Positions 43,410 to 53,429 of a stretch of 64,000 nt of DNA are shown here, in pieces. The translations under genes and the position numbers were made by a program. Location: assembly GCA_024637195.1 (NCBI GenBank), contig JAGXFN010000002.1:248001-312000 (forward strand). Direction: 5' to 3'. The stretch comes from Arcobacter sp. Its GTDB lineage: Bacteria > Campylobacterota > Campylobacteria > Campylobacterales > Sulfurimonadaceae. The notes under the pieces were generated by a model, which made no database searches, had not been told where the DNA came from, and saw only the letters and a program-made list of their open reading frames with translations. How positions within the stretch are numbered: the first letter of the stretch is position 1; each line of letters starts with the position of its first letter.

Positions 43410-44044
43410 TCAAAGACTCCTACGAGCTTTACACTCTTTTGCAAAAACAGGATCTGCTTCGGGACAAACCGCCGATGTGGTGGCCGAACTACGGAAGTTT
43501 TGAAGTGCTTGTCGGAGCCATCTTGACCCAGAACTCCCAGTGGAAAAGGGTTGAGGTCTCGCTTGAAAACCTGCGCTCACAAAATCTTTTGCAGCTTGAA
43601 CCTCTCTGTCATATAGATACAGAAAGGCTCCGAATGTTGATCTCCCCGAGCGGACTGTTCAAGTCAAAAGCAGAATATATTATTATGCTGGCCAGAGCTA
43701 TCAAAGAATCATACGGAAGTTTTGAAAACTTTTGCCGCGAGGTCAAAAGAGAGTGGCTCTTAAAACAAAAAGGGATAGGCCCGGAGAGTGCGGATTCGAT
43801 ACTCTGCTATGGCTGTAAGCGGGGCGAGATGGTGGTCGATGCTTATACCGCGCGTCTTCTTGGCGCTTTTGGGCATGAGTTTGACACCTATGCCACAATG
43901 AAAGCATGGTGCGTGCAGGGCTTGATTGAGCACTTCAAAAAAGAAGAACAGCCAAAGATTTTTGCCCTTTTTCATGGTATGATTGTGGAGTTTGTCAAAG
44001 CAAATTCTAAAAATAAAAAAGTAGAAGCGGAGCGTTTAAAATGA
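43397..44044 (+). CDS. magIII: 3-methyladenine DNA glycosylase, MagIII type (endonuclease III superfamily)
   Basis: The 215-residue product is an HhH-GPD glycosylase: MWWPNYGSFEVLVGAILTQNSQW, the helix-hairpin-helix LLKQKGIGPESADSILCYGC, and the catalytic Asp in MVVDAYTARLLG. The iron-sulfur loop of classical endonuclease III is missing. These are traits of Helicobacter pylori MagIII (about 218 residues), which removes 3-methyladenine. The ATG overlaps the YmdB-like gene by 13 bases, and its stop overlaps the lipoprotein gene as ATGA. Confidence 0.9.
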   Translation: MDGLIKDSYELYTLLQKQDLLRDKPPMWWPNYGSFEVLVGAILTQNSQWKRVEVSLENLRSQNLLQLEPLCHIDTERLRMLISPSGLFKSKAEYIIMLARAIKESYGSFENFCREVKREWLLKQKGIGPESADSILCYGCKRGEMVVDAYTARLLGAFGHEFDTYATMKAWCVQGLIEHFKKEEQPKIFALFHGMIVEFVKANSKNKKVEAERLK

Positions 44045-44166
44045 AGTATTTTTTAACAGTAGTAAGTATGATCGTGCTCTTTGGCGGATGTTCTGCCAAA
44101 GAGTTTAATGAAGGAGCAGACAGTATCGGAAAGGATGTTAGCAAGCTTTTTGAAGTACGCGAATAA
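44041..44166 (+). CDS. Very small lipoprotein, entericidin-like (41 aa)
   Basis: The frame is short, but it overlaps magIII as ATGA, so it is likely to be translated. It begins MKYFLTVVSMIVLFGGCSAKEF, a signal with lipobox LFGGC. The mature part is only 24 residues: a Ser at +2, then NEGADSIGKDVSKLFEVRE. This 'G-x-D-x-I-x-K-D-x-x-K' pattern resembles entericidin A/B, small lipoproteins linked to stress and lysis in other bacteria. Function is not proven. No antidote pair is seen. Confidence 0.65.
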   Translation: MKYFLTVVSMIVLFGGCSAKEFNEGADSIGKDVSKLFEVRE

Positions 44167-44187
44167 AGAAGAATCGGCGGGGCGTGT

Positions 44188-45990
44188 TTAGACCTTGGAC
44201 TGGATCGTGATCTTTGTCGCTTCGAACATCTCTTGGGCTTTTTTGATCATCGGTTCTTCCATGATAGACGCTGTATCGATCTCTTTACTGGCCTCATCGA
44301 GCCGGCTTAGGTCTTCATTGCCGCACCCTGATACACACGAGCCGTCAATGATCTCATCTTCGAGCATGGAGAAACTCTCTTGCAGCGGCTGTGCATCCAT
44401 CTCCTGAGCACTCGGGGTGTAATGCGCCTGTGAAGAAGAGTCCTGGTCTGGCTCTATGTCCGCCGGGCTGCTCTTTTCTTCTTGGGTATACACAGGCTCG
44501 GGTTGCTCAGCCGAAGGAGGCGGTGTCTCTTTTGAACAGCTGAGGTTTTTGATCTTCGTCTCAAAGCCGAAAATATCTTTGACGAAATGATTGATCACGC
44601 CCCATCCGTGGCGCAGTTTCTCTTTGCACTCCCCTTCCGCGCAGCTCTCCCAGGTCAATTTCCCCTCTTCAAAACTGACATAGGAGATGTTTTCGGTGAA
44701 ACATTTGCCCAGTTCCGCACTTCTGTCGTTTAAGGCACGAAGAAGTTTTTCAAAATTGAGCAGACCGGTGTCGGGCTTGGTCTCTTTCTGCATTTCCGTG
44801 TTCTTATGCTCTTGCACTTGAGCTGTTTCATTGTCCGCAAGGGTGTCGCTCTCTTCAGAAGAAGGCTCTTGTCGTGGCGGCTCCGCTTTTTTCATGGTGA
44901 TCTCGGGACGTTCGATCTGTGCTTCTAGCTCCTCGATCATCTGGTCGACCTCTTTGATACGAAGGGCTTCGAGCATCTTGAAAAAGACAAGAGAGAGGAC
45001 AAAAGAGCCGTCGGCATTGAGGCCAAAGAGCGATTTTGCATCGCTGAGAATCCTGAAAAAACGTTCCAGTATCAGGGTTGAGTATGCCCTGTCTTGCTGA
45101 TAGAGCCGATCTTTGAGATAGGCGATAAGCTCGTCTACGACCATTTCAGCCTCGTAATCCTCCAAAGCCTTCACATGCGCTATAACCGCCGCTTGGTCTT
45201 TGGCAAAGATGGATTTAAAGATGGCATTGATAAACTCAGGATCGACAAGTCCGAGCATATCGGTCACTGTCTGCATATCGACGAAGTTCTTAGAGAAGAT
45301 AATGGCCTGGTCAAGCAGGGTCAGGGTGTCTCGGAGCGAGCCGGAACCGCTTCGCGCCAGGATCTCAAGGGCCTCATTTTGATACTCGATCTTCTCTAGA
45401 TGCAGGATATGCGAGAGGTGGTTGACGATATTGACCGTCGAGATTTTCTTGAAACGAAAATGTTGTGTCCTGCTGAGAATAGTTGCCGGGAGTTTTAGGG
45501 GATCTGTCGTCGCCAGGATGAACTTGACAAAGCGCGGCGGCTCTTCAAGGGTCTTCAGTAGAGCGTTAAATGCCTCTTTTGTCAGCATATGGACTTCATC
45601 AATGATAAAGATCTTAAAGCGTGCACTTGCCGGCTTGTATTTGGTGTGTTCTATCAGGTCGCGGATGTCGTCAATCTTGCGGCTGGATGCGGCGTCCATC
45701 TCGATGATGTCGATATGGCGTCCCTCATTGGCCATCATGCAGTGCTCACAGACCTCACAAGGCCTGGAACCTGGTCCGGTGTCACACATCAAGGCCTTGG
45801 CAAAGATTCGTGCTGTTGAAGTCTTGCCTGAGCCTCTGAGACCGGAGAAAAGATAGGCATGCGAAAGTCGGCTTGAATCGAGTGCAAGTGAAAGGGTCTG
45901 AGAGATCGTCTCTTGGCCGATAAGGTCCTCGAAACGTTTAGGACGGTATTTTAATGCTAAGACTTCTGATTTTGTTTCAGAAAGATTCAT
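44188..45990 (-). CDS. dnaX: DNA polymerase III gamma/tau subunit
   Basis: The 600-residue clamp-loader ATPase has LIGQETISQTL, Walker A GLRGSGKTSTARIFAK, zinc Cys (MCDTGPGSRPCEVCEHC), Walker B IIDEVHMLTKEAFNALLKTLEEPP in parts, and sensor-1 region. After about residue 365, a low-complexity acidic region leads to a short C-terminal domain. The start ATG 45990 lies about 60 bases after a TATGAT (46062-46057, minus). Codons 367-368 form an A6 run, after which the -1 frame stops within 10 codons, a possible route to a short gamma form. Confidence 0.95.
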   Translation of the reverse strand: MNLSETKSEVLALKYRPKRFEDLIGQETISQTLSLALDSSRLSHAYLFSGLRGSGKTSTARIFAKALMCDTGPGSRPCEVCEHCMMANEGRHIDIIEMDAASSRKIDDIRDLIEHTKYKPASARFKIFIIDEVHMLTKEAFNALLKTLEEPPRFVKFILATTDPLKLPATILSRTQHFRFKKISTVNIVNHLSHILHLEKIEYQNEALEILARSGSGSLRDTLTLLDQAIIFSKNFVDMQTVTDMLGLVDPEFINAIFKSIFAKDQAAVIAHVKALEDYEAEMVVDELIAYLKDRLYQQDRAYSTLILERFFRILSDAKSLFGLNADGSFVLSLVFFKMLEALRIKEVDQMIEELEAQIERPEITMKKAEPPRQEPSSEESDTLADNETAQVQEHKNTEMQKETKPDTGLLNFEKLLRALNDRSAELGKCFTENISYVSFEEGKLTWESCAEGECKEKLRHGWGVINHFVKDIFGFETKIKNLSCSKETPPPSAEQPEPVYTQEEKSSPADIEPDQDSSSQAHYTPSAQEMDAQPLQESFSMLEDEIIDGSCVSGCGNEDLSRLDEASKEIDTASIMEEPMIKKAQEMFEATKITIQSKV

Positions 45991-46056
45991 TGTTTGAACT
46001 TCCCTTGCGTGTTTTCTTTCAACTATAGGCCTCGTGGTGTTTGTTGTATTGATATT

Positions 46057-46062
46057 ATCATA
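46057..46062 (-). promoter_or_regulatory. -10 element of dnaX
   Basis: TATGAT on the minus strand, in the 146-base gap between murI and dnaX. Confidence 0.4.
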
Positions 46063-46136
46063 AGAAGATTAAAGAGAGGGTAAATCTGAGCTTCTTTTCG
46101 CTTTGGACGAGAGGGCAAAACCCTTACACCGGCACC

Positions 46137-46880
46137 CTACTGATCCAGCCATTTTTTAGCCACGGCACGCAAGGCTTCGGGGTTTTCCGAAGCGAAGAGC
46201 TTCAGCTCTGTTTTTTCAAATCTTTTTGAGAAGTCATAGTGGTGCTCGAGGTACTCTACTATCGCTTCTCCGGAGTGGATAAGCAGCGTGTTGCCTTTGA
46301 AGTACTTCCCGATGGACTCTGCGATCAAAGGAAAATGGGTACAGCCGAGAATGATCGCATCGGGGTGCTGAAGATCCTTGAAGTAGTGGTGCATGGTACT
46401 CTCAAGCACCTCTCCGCAATAGAGTCCCTCTTCGACAATGGGGACGAAGAGACCGGTGGCCCGCGCGGAGATGTTTGAAAACTTGTTTGATATCAGGGGG
46501 ATCTCATAGGCGCGCGATTTGATCGTTGCCTGCGTTGCGATGACCAGAATATTGGCATTCTTGTCGCTGATGGCATTTTCAACAGCCAAAATCCCCGGTT
46601 CGACAACACCGATAACAGGGCAGTGGGCATGGGCTTTTAGCTCGTCTAAAGCGTAGGCGCTGACGGTATTGCAAGCGGTGATTAGAAGGTCGATGTCGAA
46701 GTTTTTGAAAAACTCCAGGGCTTCAAGGGAGTAGCGGATGATGGTATTGGCATCTTTGACACCGTAGGGAACACGGGCGGTATCACCGAAATAGATGATC
46801 TCTTCAAAGAGCTTGTGCTCCAGCAGGCTTTTTACAACTGTTAGCCCGCCAACTCCGCTGTCAAATACACCGACTCGCAT
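46137..46880 (-). CDS. murI: Glutamate racemase
   Basis: The 247-residue product has DSGVGGLTVVKSL at the start and the two catalytic Cys blocks, TACNTVSAYAL and ILGCTHFPL. YFGDTARVPYG is also typical. It makes D-glutamate for peptidoglycan. It follows rho by 64 bases on the same strand. Confidence 0.96.
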   Translation of the reverse strand: MRVGVFDSGVGGLTVVKSLLEHKLFEEIIYFGDTARVPYGVKDANTIIRYSLEALEFFKNFDIDLLITACNTVSAYALDELKAHAHCPVIGVVEPGILAVENAISDKNANILVIATQATIKSRAYEIPLISNKFSNISARATGLFVPIVEEGLYCGEVLESTMHHYFKDLQHPDAIILGCTHFPLIAESIGKYFKGNTLLIHSGEAIVEYLEHHYDFSKRFEKTELKLFASENPEALRAVAKKWLDQ

Positions 46881-46944
46881 CAGTTAGACACGCTTGGGTA
46901 GTTACTTTTCATCATTTTTGCTTCCCGGTTTTGCAAGATTAAGA

Positions 46945-48276
46945 TTACGCGCCTTCGTTCATCAGGTTTAAGAACTCTTCATTGTCTTTGGTCTTTTGCA
47001 TCTGGCCAAAGATGAATTGAAGGGCTTTGATCTCGTTCTCTTGCTTGTGCAGCATAGAGCGAAGGACAAAGACTTTTTTGAGTACGTCTTCGCCGATAAG
47101 AAGCTCTTCTTTACGTGTTCCGGATTTGAGCAAGTCAAGGGCCGGGAAGATGCGGCGTTCCGCGATATGGCGGCTGAGCACGATCTCGGAGTTACCTGTT
47201 CCTTTGAACTCTTCAAAGATGACCTCGTCCATACGGCTTCCTGTTTCGACAAGTGCCGTGGCGATGATGGTGAGGCTTCCGCCGTTTTCGATGTTACGCG
47301 CCGCACCGAAGAAACGTTTTGGTTTGTGCAGGGCATTGGCATCCACACCGCCTGAAAGGACTTTTCCGGACGAAGGAGTCACGGTGTTGTATGCGCGGGC
47401 AAGTCGGGTGATCGAGTCGAGCAGGATTACAACATCCTTACCCATCTCGACGCGGCGCTTTGCACGCTCGATGACAAGTTCTGCGACCTTTACATGGTTC
47501 TTGGCCGGCTCGTCGAAGGTCGAGTTGTAGACCTCTCCTTTGACGGAGCGCTCCATATCGGTAACCTCTTCGGGGCGCTCATCCACCAGCAGGACCATCA
47601 GTTCGATCTCGGGGTGGTTGTGGCTGATGCCGTGTGCAAGTTCTTTCATGAGCTCTGTTTTTCCCGAGCGCGGAGGGGCGACGATAAGACCGCGCTGTCC
47701 CTTTCCGATAGGCGAGAAAAGATCCAGCATACGCCCTGTCACTTTGTTGGCATCAAATTCGAGTTTGATCTGGTCAAGAGCGTAGATAGGGGTCAGGTTT
47801 TCAAACAGCGGACGTTTTTTGCTCTCTTCAGGCGGAAGGTAGTTGATCGCTTCGATCTTTAGCAGAGCGTAATAGCGCTCCTGCTCTTTTGGCGGGCGGA
47901 CCTGTCCGGTGACGACATCTCCGTTTCGAAGGGCAAAACGGCGGATCTGTGTGCTTGACACATAGGCGTCATTTACAGAATCAGAAAAGTTTTTGTCGAT
48001 ACCGCGCAAGAAACCGTAACCGTCTTGCATGATCTCCAAGATCCCCGTAAAGAGGATAAACCCGCCTTTGTTCGTCTGTGCTTTCAAAATCTCAAAAAGG
48101 AGATCCTGACGTTTTAGCTCATTAGGAAGCTCGACTTTAAGCTCTTCGGCGATCTCGATCAGCAGATCAAGAGGTTTTGTTCGCAGGGCTTCTACGTTAT
48201 AGCCTTCGACAGGCACATGGGTTCTGTTGGTTTTCTTGTTCGTGGTGGGTGTATTGGTGTTCGAGTTTGTGCTCAT
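46945..48276 (-). CDS. rho: Transcription termination factor Rho
   Basis: The 443-residue protein has a Thr/Asn-rich N-terminal extension of about 25 residues, a Rho N-domain ([27 protein letters not shown] in pieces), RNA-binding DGYGFLRG, Walker [32 protein letters not shown], and [24 protein letters not shown] in pieces, all usual. It terminates transcription as a hexamer using ATP. Many gene ends in this window have hairpins without U-tracts, which fits an active Rho. Confidence 0.97.
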   Translation of the reverse strand: MSTNSNTNTPTTNKKTNRTHVPVEGYNVEALRTKPLDLLIEIAEELKVELPNELKRQDLLFEILKAQTNKGGFILFTGILEIMQDGYGFLRGIDKNFSDSVNDAYVSSTQIRRFALRNGDVVTGQVRPPKEQERYYALLKIEAINYLPPEESKKRPLFENLTPIYALDQIKLEFDANKVTGRMLDLFSPIGKGQRGLIVAPPRSGKTELMKELAHGISHNHPEIELMVLLVDERPEEVTDMERSVKGEVYNSTFDEPAKNHVKVAELVIERAKRRVEMGKDVVILLDSITRLARAYNTVTPSSGKVLSGGVDANALHKPKRFFGAARNIENGGSLTIIATALVETGSRMDEVIFEEFKGTGNSEIVLSRHIAERRIFPALDLLKSGTRKEELLIGEDVLKKVFVLRSMLHKQENEIKALQFIFGQMQKTKDNEEFLNLMNEGA

Positions 48277-48450
48277 TTTGCCTCGTTTAGGGGATTGTTT
48301 TCAGAAGTGGCAGCTCTATGGCTGTGAGAGATTTAGGTATTTGTTTGGTGAGATTGTATAATATCTTTACGAACTTGTCAAGTTTATAAGAACTATATAA
48401 GTTAATATCAAATATATTATGAACTTTCTTGGCTAAATAGTAAAATATGA

Positions 48451-48456
48451 TATAAT
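48451..48456 (+). promoter_or_regulatory. -10 element of pgi-galE
   Basis: TATAAT 27 bases before the pgi ATG, with AGGAAG as ribosome site. The remainder of the 206-base divergent gap to rho is AT-rich and shows no gene. Confidence 0.65.
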
Positions 48457-48482
48457 TTCACAGATTAAAACAGGAAGTAGCA

Positions 48483-49691
48483 ATGAACAATAAACTATTT
48501 TTCAGTACCAAGGTCAACGAAGCCTTCTCTTCCGTTATCTCCAAAGAGAGTGAAAAAGTGGGTTTTTACCATTTGTGCGATGTCGATACGAGCGAGTACA
48601 AGAACTATGCCAAGAGTATAAAACAGAAGGATATCGTTGTCGTGGGTATCGGAGGAAGCGCTTTAGGGACCTCGGCGATCCACCATTTTCTGGGGCTGGG
48701 AAAGCATTTTGAGAAGAGCCTGCACTTTATTGACACGACTGATCCTCTGGTGCTTAACCAAAAAATAGAACAGATTGATCTGGGTGATGTGCTCTTTCTT
48801 ATCATTTCCAAATCCGGCACAACCGTAGAGACGATAGCGGCCTTAAAATACCTGCAGACCTTTGTTCCTATCTCAAAAGAGAACTATGCCGTGATAACTG
48901 ACCTTGACTCGCCTTTGGAAGAGTTTGCCAATGCGTACGGGCTTAAGGTCTTCAATATCCCTGACAATGTCGGCGGACGTTTCTCTGTACTCAGTGCCGT
49001 GGGTCTTGTTCCGCTGGCTATCATCGGCGTCGATATCGATGCGCTTTTGGCAGGAGCAAAAAAGATCAAGACCTCCTTTTTTGAAAATCAGGACTATTGC
49101 GAAAAACTCCTGAGCAAAGCGACTTATTACGCGCAGGTGAGCAATGCCTACAACATCAACTGCCTCTTCTCCTACTCCGAAGCTTTCAGAGAGTTCAATG
49201 CCTGGTATGTGCAGCTGTGGGGCGAGAGTCTGGGCAAACTCCAGCGCCACTCCCAGCTTCACGTCGGCCTGACCCCCGTAGGCCTTATCGGACCGACCGA
49301 TCAGCACTCCTTTTTGCAGCTCATCGTTGACGGAAAACGCGACAAGACGGTCACGGTAATAAAGATCAAAGATTTTGAAAACAACATCAAGATCCCGGAT
49401 GTTTCTCTGCCGGCATTGGAAAAGCTTGATGTGCTCAACGGCTACGGTTTCTCTGAACTGATCAATATGCAAGCCGATGCGATGATCGACTCTTTGGAGC
49501 AGCTTGAGTTTATCCCGCTTGATGTGATAGAAATAGAGCGGGTCAATGAAGAGACGATAGGCGAACTGCTCTACTATTATGAACTTCTAACAGCGCTTGT
49601 CGCACAGATGCTCGATATCAACGCCTACGATCAGCCTGGTGTAGAAATGGGCAAAATCATCTTAAAAGAAAAAATGGCAGGGAAAAAATAA
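48483..49691 (+). CDS. pgi: Glucose-6-phosphate isomerase
   Basis: The 402-residue product is a short Pgi as in Campylobacter. VVGIGGSALGTSAIHHFLG holds the sugar-phosphate motif, LFLIISKSGTTVETIAAL binds phosphate, and TPVGLIGPTDQHSFLQLIVDG has the catalytic region. It interconverts glucose-6-phosphate and fructose-6-phosphate, feeding precursor sugars to the polysaccharide genes downstream. Its TAA overlaps the galE ATG (TAATG). Confidence 0.96.
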   Translation: MNNKLFFSTKVNEAFSSVISKESEKVGFYHLCDVDTSEYKNYAKSIKQKDIVVVGIGGSALGTSAIHHFLGLGKHFEKSLHFIDTTDPLVLNQKIEQIDLGDVLFLIISKSGTTVETIAALKYLQTFVPISKENYAVITDLDSPLEEFANAYGLKVFNIPDNVGGRFSVLSAVGLVPLAIIGVDIDALLAGAKKIKTSFFENQDYCEKLLSKATYYAQVSNAYNINCLFSYSEAFREFNAWYVQLWGESLGKLQRHSQLHVGLTPVGLIGPTDQHSFLQLIVDGKRDKTVTVIKIKDFENNIKIPDVSLPALEKLDVLNGYGFSELINMQADAMIDSLEQLEFIPLDVIEIERVNEETIGELLYYYELLTALVAQMLDINAYDQPGVEMGKIILKEKMAGKK

Positions 49692-50713
49692 TGCATATTT
49701 TAGTCACAGGCGGCGCGGGCTACATCGGCTCGCATGTTGTCAAGCAGCTCATAGAGAACACACAAGCGAGCGTCACGATCATTGACAACCTCTCTACGGG
49801 ACACAACGCCACTATTGAGACCTTGGAAAAAATCTTTGATGCGAACAAAAAAGAGGGACGAAGCTTCACTTTTATCCAGGCGGAGCTCTCTGATTTTGCC
49901 AGGGTAGATGAGATATTTTCAGACAACAGCTTTGACGCGCTTATCCATTTTGCCGCCAGCATCGTTGTTCCAGAATCGGTAGAAAACCCTCTGAAATACT
50001 ACATGAACAATACGGTCAATACAACGAATATTATCAATATGTGCGTCAAACACAAGGTTGCCAAGATGATCTTCTCCTCAACAGCCGCAGTCTACGGCGA
50101 CGCCAAAGAGATCCCAGTCAAAGAGACGACCCTCACCGCGCCGATTAACCCTTACGGCTGGAGCAAACTGATGAGCGAGCAGGTGATCAAAGACGCCTGT
50201 GCGGCGCATGAGGGCTTTGATGCGGTCATACTGCGCTACTTCAATGTTGCCGGAGCCGACGCTCAGAACAGGATAGGTCAGAGCTTTCCCAATGCGACCC
50301 ATCTGATCAAAGTCGCGGCCCAGACGGTTATCGGGCAAAGAGATAAGATGTATCTTTTCGGTGAGGACTATGAGACAAAAGACGGGACCTGCGAGCGCGA
50401 CTATATTCACGTGGATGACCTGGCCTCGGCGCATCTTAGAGCCTTGGAGTACCTGGACCGAGACGACAAGGTCTCGCCGAACATCTTCAATGTGGGCTAT
50501 GGCCACGGTTTCAGTGTTGCCGAGGTAATAGAAACGATGAAAGAGATCAGCGGCGTCGATTTCAAGGTAGAGAAAGTTCCTCGGCGTGCAGGAGATCCTG
50601 CCATCTTGATCTCCGACAATTCCAAAACTAAAAAAGTCTTGGACTGGAAGCCGAAGTTTGATGATATCAGACTGATCTGTCAGACGGCGCTTGACTGGGA
50701 GAAGTTGGTATAG
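49691..50713 (+). CDS. galE: UDP-glucose 4-epimerase
   Basis: The 340-residue SDR enzyme shows GGAGYIGSHVVKQL (NAD loop), Ser in FSSTAAVYGD, catalytic YGWSK (Tyr-x3-Lys), and YIHVDDLASAHLRAL. It interconverts UDP-glucose and UDP-galactose (possibly the N-acetyl forms too). It is coupled to pgi and ends with a probable terminator. Confidence 0.94.
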   Translation: MHILVTGGAGYIGSHVVKQLIENTQASVTIIDNLSTGHNATIETLEKIFDANKKEGRSFTFIQAELSDFARVDEIFSDNSFDALIHFAASIVVPESVENPLKYYMNNTVNTTNIINMCVKHKVAKMIFSSTAAVYGDAKEIPVKETTLTAPINPYGWSKLMSEQVIKDACAAHEGFDAVILRYFNVAGADAQNRIGQSFPNATHLIKVAAQTVIGQRDKMYLFGEDYETKDGTCERDYIHVDDLASAHLRALEYLDRDDKVSPNIFNVGYGHGFSVAEVIETMKEISGVDFKVEKVPRRAGDPAILISDNSKTKKVLDWKPKFDDIRLICQTALDWEKLV

Positions 50714-50726
50714 TGAGGATTTCTTT

Positions 50727-50747
50727 AGAAGCTGACGCCTTCTTTTT
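50727..50747 (+). terminator. Probable terminator after galE
   Basis: AGAAG at 50727-50731 pairs with CTTCT at 50739-50743 and a T-run continues to 50747. The stem is short, so confidence is moderate. Confidence 0.5.
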
Positions 50748-50823
50748 GCTTCTTTTTTCTACACTGTTACGCGTTGGCTTCATGCAAAAGCAAGATTTAA
50801 CCCCTTTGTTAGCTCCGTCTTGG

Positions 50824-50851
50824 TATAAAGAAAAATTACTTTCAATATAAT
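50824..50851 (+). promoter_or_regulatory. metK promoter region
   Basis: Two -10 candidates lie here: TATAAA at 50824-50829 and TATAAT at 50846-50851. The second would give only some eight bases of leader and cut the AGGAT ribosome site (50856-50860) close to the 5' end, so the first is favoured. Confidence 0.5.
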
Positions 50852-50866
50852 TTATAGGATAGCATT

Positions 50867-52060
50867 ATGTATCTTTTTACATCCGAAGTTGTAAGCCCGG
50901 GACATCCGGACAAGTGTGCTGATATCATTGCCGACAGTATTGTTGACAAACTCATCATGGAAGACCCCAATTCGCGCGTCGCTTCTGAGGTTTTTGTCGC
51001 CGGAAAACATGTCATCATCGGCGGCGAGGTGACCACCCACGCCAAGGTAAGCGCGGCAGGATACAAGAAGATCGTCCTGGACGCCTTGGCAAAGATCGGC
51101 TATGACGGAAAAGCAGCCTTTTCAAAACAGGAGTGCCTGCATCCCGATGATGTTGAGGTTCAAGTCCTCTTAAACCAACAATCCCCTGAGATAAACCAGG
51201 GTGTTGACCAGGCAGACGGCGAGATCGGTGCCGGCGATCAGGGGATTATGTTCGGCTATGCGGACAGTGAGACAGCGGACTATATGCCATCGGCTATCAC
51301 CTACGCACGTATGCTGATGGAAAAGGTCTACAACTACGCGCTTAAACACAACCACAAACTCGGCGTCGATATCAAGACCCAGGTCACGATGGATTATGTC
51401 ACAAAAGACAACTTCGAGTCCTGCCGTCCACAGTCAATCCACACTATCGTCGTCTCCGCACCCTGTGTTCATACGATGAAGATCGAAGAGGTGCGCGAGC
51501 TTATCATGGGCCTCATCCTTGATACAGCGCTTCCGACAAACCTGTTCGATCCTCAAAACTGTGTTATCCATATCAACCCGACGGGCAAATATGTATCACA
51601 CTCCTCACTGCATGACTCCGGTCTGACAGGTCGCAAGTTAATCGTCGACAGTTTCGGTGGATATGCTCCTATCGGCGGAGGGGCACAGTCATCAAAAGAT
51701 TATACGAAAGTCGATAGAAGCGGACTTTACGCAGGACGCTGGATCGCTAAAAATATCGTCGCATCTGGTCTGGCCAAAAAAACACTGATTCAGCTCTCTT
51801 ATGCTATTGGCGTTGCAAAACCTGTTTCAGTCACGGTTGATACGATGGGAACAGGTCTTATTGACGATGCAAAGCTTTCAGACTTTGTTTTGCAAACCTT
51901 TGCGCTCACCCCGCGTTGGATCACCGAAAAGTTCAGCCTGAACAAGCCTTCGGCTGAGACCTTTTTGTACGCCGATGTCGCTGCCCGCGGCCAGGTAGGC
52001 CAGAGCGACTATCCATGGGAAAAGCTCGATGCCGTGGATACTTTCAAAACACTTTTATAA
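50867..52060 (+). CDS. metK: S-adenosylmethionine synthetase
   Basis: The 397-residue product contains TSEVVSPGHPDKCADIIADS, GAGDQGIMFGYA (ATP), and the glycine block GGGAQSSKDYTKVDRSG. The last differs slightly from the common GGGAFSGKDPTKVDRS but keeps the Lys and Asp. It makes SAM from ATP and methionine, the start of the cycle that LuxS returns to homocysteine. ugd follows by 18 bases. Confidence 0.96.
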   Translation: MYLFTSEVVSPGHPDKCADIIADSIVDKLIMEDPNSRVASEVFVAGKHVIIGGEVTTHAKVSAAGYKKIVLDALAKIGYDGKAAFSKQECLHPDDVEVQVLLNQQSPEINQGVDQADGEIGAGDQGIMFGYADSETADYMPSAITYARMLMEKVYNYALKHNHKLGVDIKTQVTMDYVTKDNFESCRPQSIHTIVVSAPCVHTMKIEEVRELIMGLILDTALPTNLFDPQNCVIHINPTGKYVSHSSLHDSGLTGRKLIVDSFGGYAPIGGGAQSSKDYTKVDRSGLYAGRWIAKNIVASGLAKKTLIQLSYAIGVAKPVSVTVDTMGTGLIDDAKLSDFVLQTFALTPRWITEKFSLNKPSAETFLYADVAARGQVGQSDYPWEKLDAVDTFKTLL

Positions 52061-52078
52061 TAAAGAACAAGGAAAAAA

Positions 52079-53404
52079 ATGAAAATATCGGTAATTGGCA
52101 CAGGCTACGTCGGACTCGTCTCGGGGACATGTTTCGCGCAGATGGGAAACAGCGTCACCTGTGTAGATATTGATGCAAATAAGATAGTGTCGTTGAAGCA
52201 GGGTCATATCCCGATATATGAGCCGGGTCTGGAAGAGATGGTGCTTGAAAACTACAAAAAAGCGACCCTGAAATTCACGACGGATATTCAAGAGGCGATT
52301 GCCTCAACCCGCATCGCTTTTATTGCCGTAGGTACGCCGATGGGCGAAGACGGAAGTGCCGATCTGCAGTATGTCCTTGCCGTGGCCAAAAGCATCGGTG
52401 AGCATATGCAGGAGTATATGGTCGTTGTTGACAAGTCAACAGTTCCCGTAGGCACGGCTGAAAAGGTCAAGGCTGAGATCCAGGCGCAGCTTGACAAACG
52501 CGGAAGCAGTCTGACATTTGATGTCGTATCCAATCCTGAGTTCTTGAAAGAGGGTGCCGCGATCAATGACTTTATGCACCCTGACCGCGTTGTTATCGGT
52601 GCTGACTCGGACAAGGCGATGCAGATTATGCACGACCTTTACGCGCCTTTTATGAAAAACCATGACCGTTTTATCGGTATGGATATCAAATCTGCCGAGA
52701 TGACAAAGTACACTGCCAACGCCATGCTTGCTACAAAGATCTCTTTTATGAACGAGATCTCAAATATCTGCGAGCGCGTCGGAGCAGACATCAACAAGGT
52801 GCGAAACGGCATTGGTTCAGACAGCCGCATCGGCTACAGTTTCATCTATCCGGGTTGCGGCTACGGCGGCTCATGTTTTCCAAAAGATGTCCAGGCGCTT
52901 GTAAAGACCTCTCAAGATTTCGGCTATACGCCGCGCATTCTAGAAGCGGTAGAAGCGGTTAATTATGATCAAAAAAGTGTCATCTCCAAGAAAGTTTTTG
53001 CACGTTTTGGTGAAGATCTTCACGGCCGGACCTTTGCAGTCTGGGGCTTGGCCTTTAAGCCGGAGACAGATGATATGCGCGAGGCTTCTTCGATCACGAT
53101 CATCAACGAGCTCACTTCACGCGGGGCAAAAGTCATCGCTTATGATCCCAAAGCACGCCAAGAAGCCGAAAAACACTACCTTAAGAACAATGCCAATGTC
53201 TCGTATGCCGACAGCAAGTATGAGGTCCTCAAAGACGCAGATGCGCTTATTCTGGTGACCGAGTGGCAAGAGTTCAGAAGCCCTGACTTCGACGAGATCA
53301 AAAAACTTCTAAAACATGCGATCTTCTTTGACGGGCGCAATCAGTTTGACAAAAAACGCATGGCCGAATACGGTTTTGAATACATCCAGATCGGGGTAAA
53401 ATAG
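52079..53404 (+). CDS. ugd: UDP-glucose 6-dehydrogenase (copy 1)
   Basis: The 441-residue protein has [18 protein letters not shown] (NAD), [34 protein letters not shown] in parts, and the catalytic Cys in [16 protein letters not shown]. It oxidises UDP-glucose to UDP-glucuronate with two NAD. It is close in sequence to the copy at 56075; by eye most residues are identical. It ends in a terminator, so it belongs to the metK unit. Confidence 0.96.
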   Translation: MKISVIGTGYVGLVSGTCFAQMGNSVTCVDIDANKIVSLKQGHIPIYEPGLEEMVLENYKKATLKFTTDIQEAIASTRIAFIAVGTPMGEDGSADLQYVLAVAKSIGEHMQEYMVVVDKSTVPVGTAEKVKAEIQAQLDKRGSSLTFDVVSNPEFLKEGAAINDFMHPDRVVIGADSDKAMQIMHDLYAPFMKNHDRFIGMDIKSAEMTKYTANAMLATKISFMNEISNICERVGADINKVRNGIGSDSRIGYSFIYPGCGYGGSCFPKDVQALVKTSQDFGYTPRILEAVEAVNYDQKSVISKKVFARFGEDLHGRTFAVWGLAFKPETDDMREASSITIINELTSRGAKVIAYDPKARQEAEKHYLKNNANVSYADSKYEVLKDADALILVTEWQEFRSPDFDEIKKLLKHAIFFDGRNQFDKKRMAEYGFEYIQIGVK

Positions 53405-53429
53405 AAATCTCAGCTGTGAAGAGATTTTT
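53405..53429 (+). terminator. Terminator after ugd copy 1
   Basis: AAATCTC at 53405-53411 pairs with GAGATTT at 53421-53427, followed by T to 53429. It begins right after the stop codon. Confidence 0.65.

Noticed and set aside
48873-49472. 199-residue minus-strand frame in pgi
   Set aside because: Antisense shadow, no ribosome site or motif.
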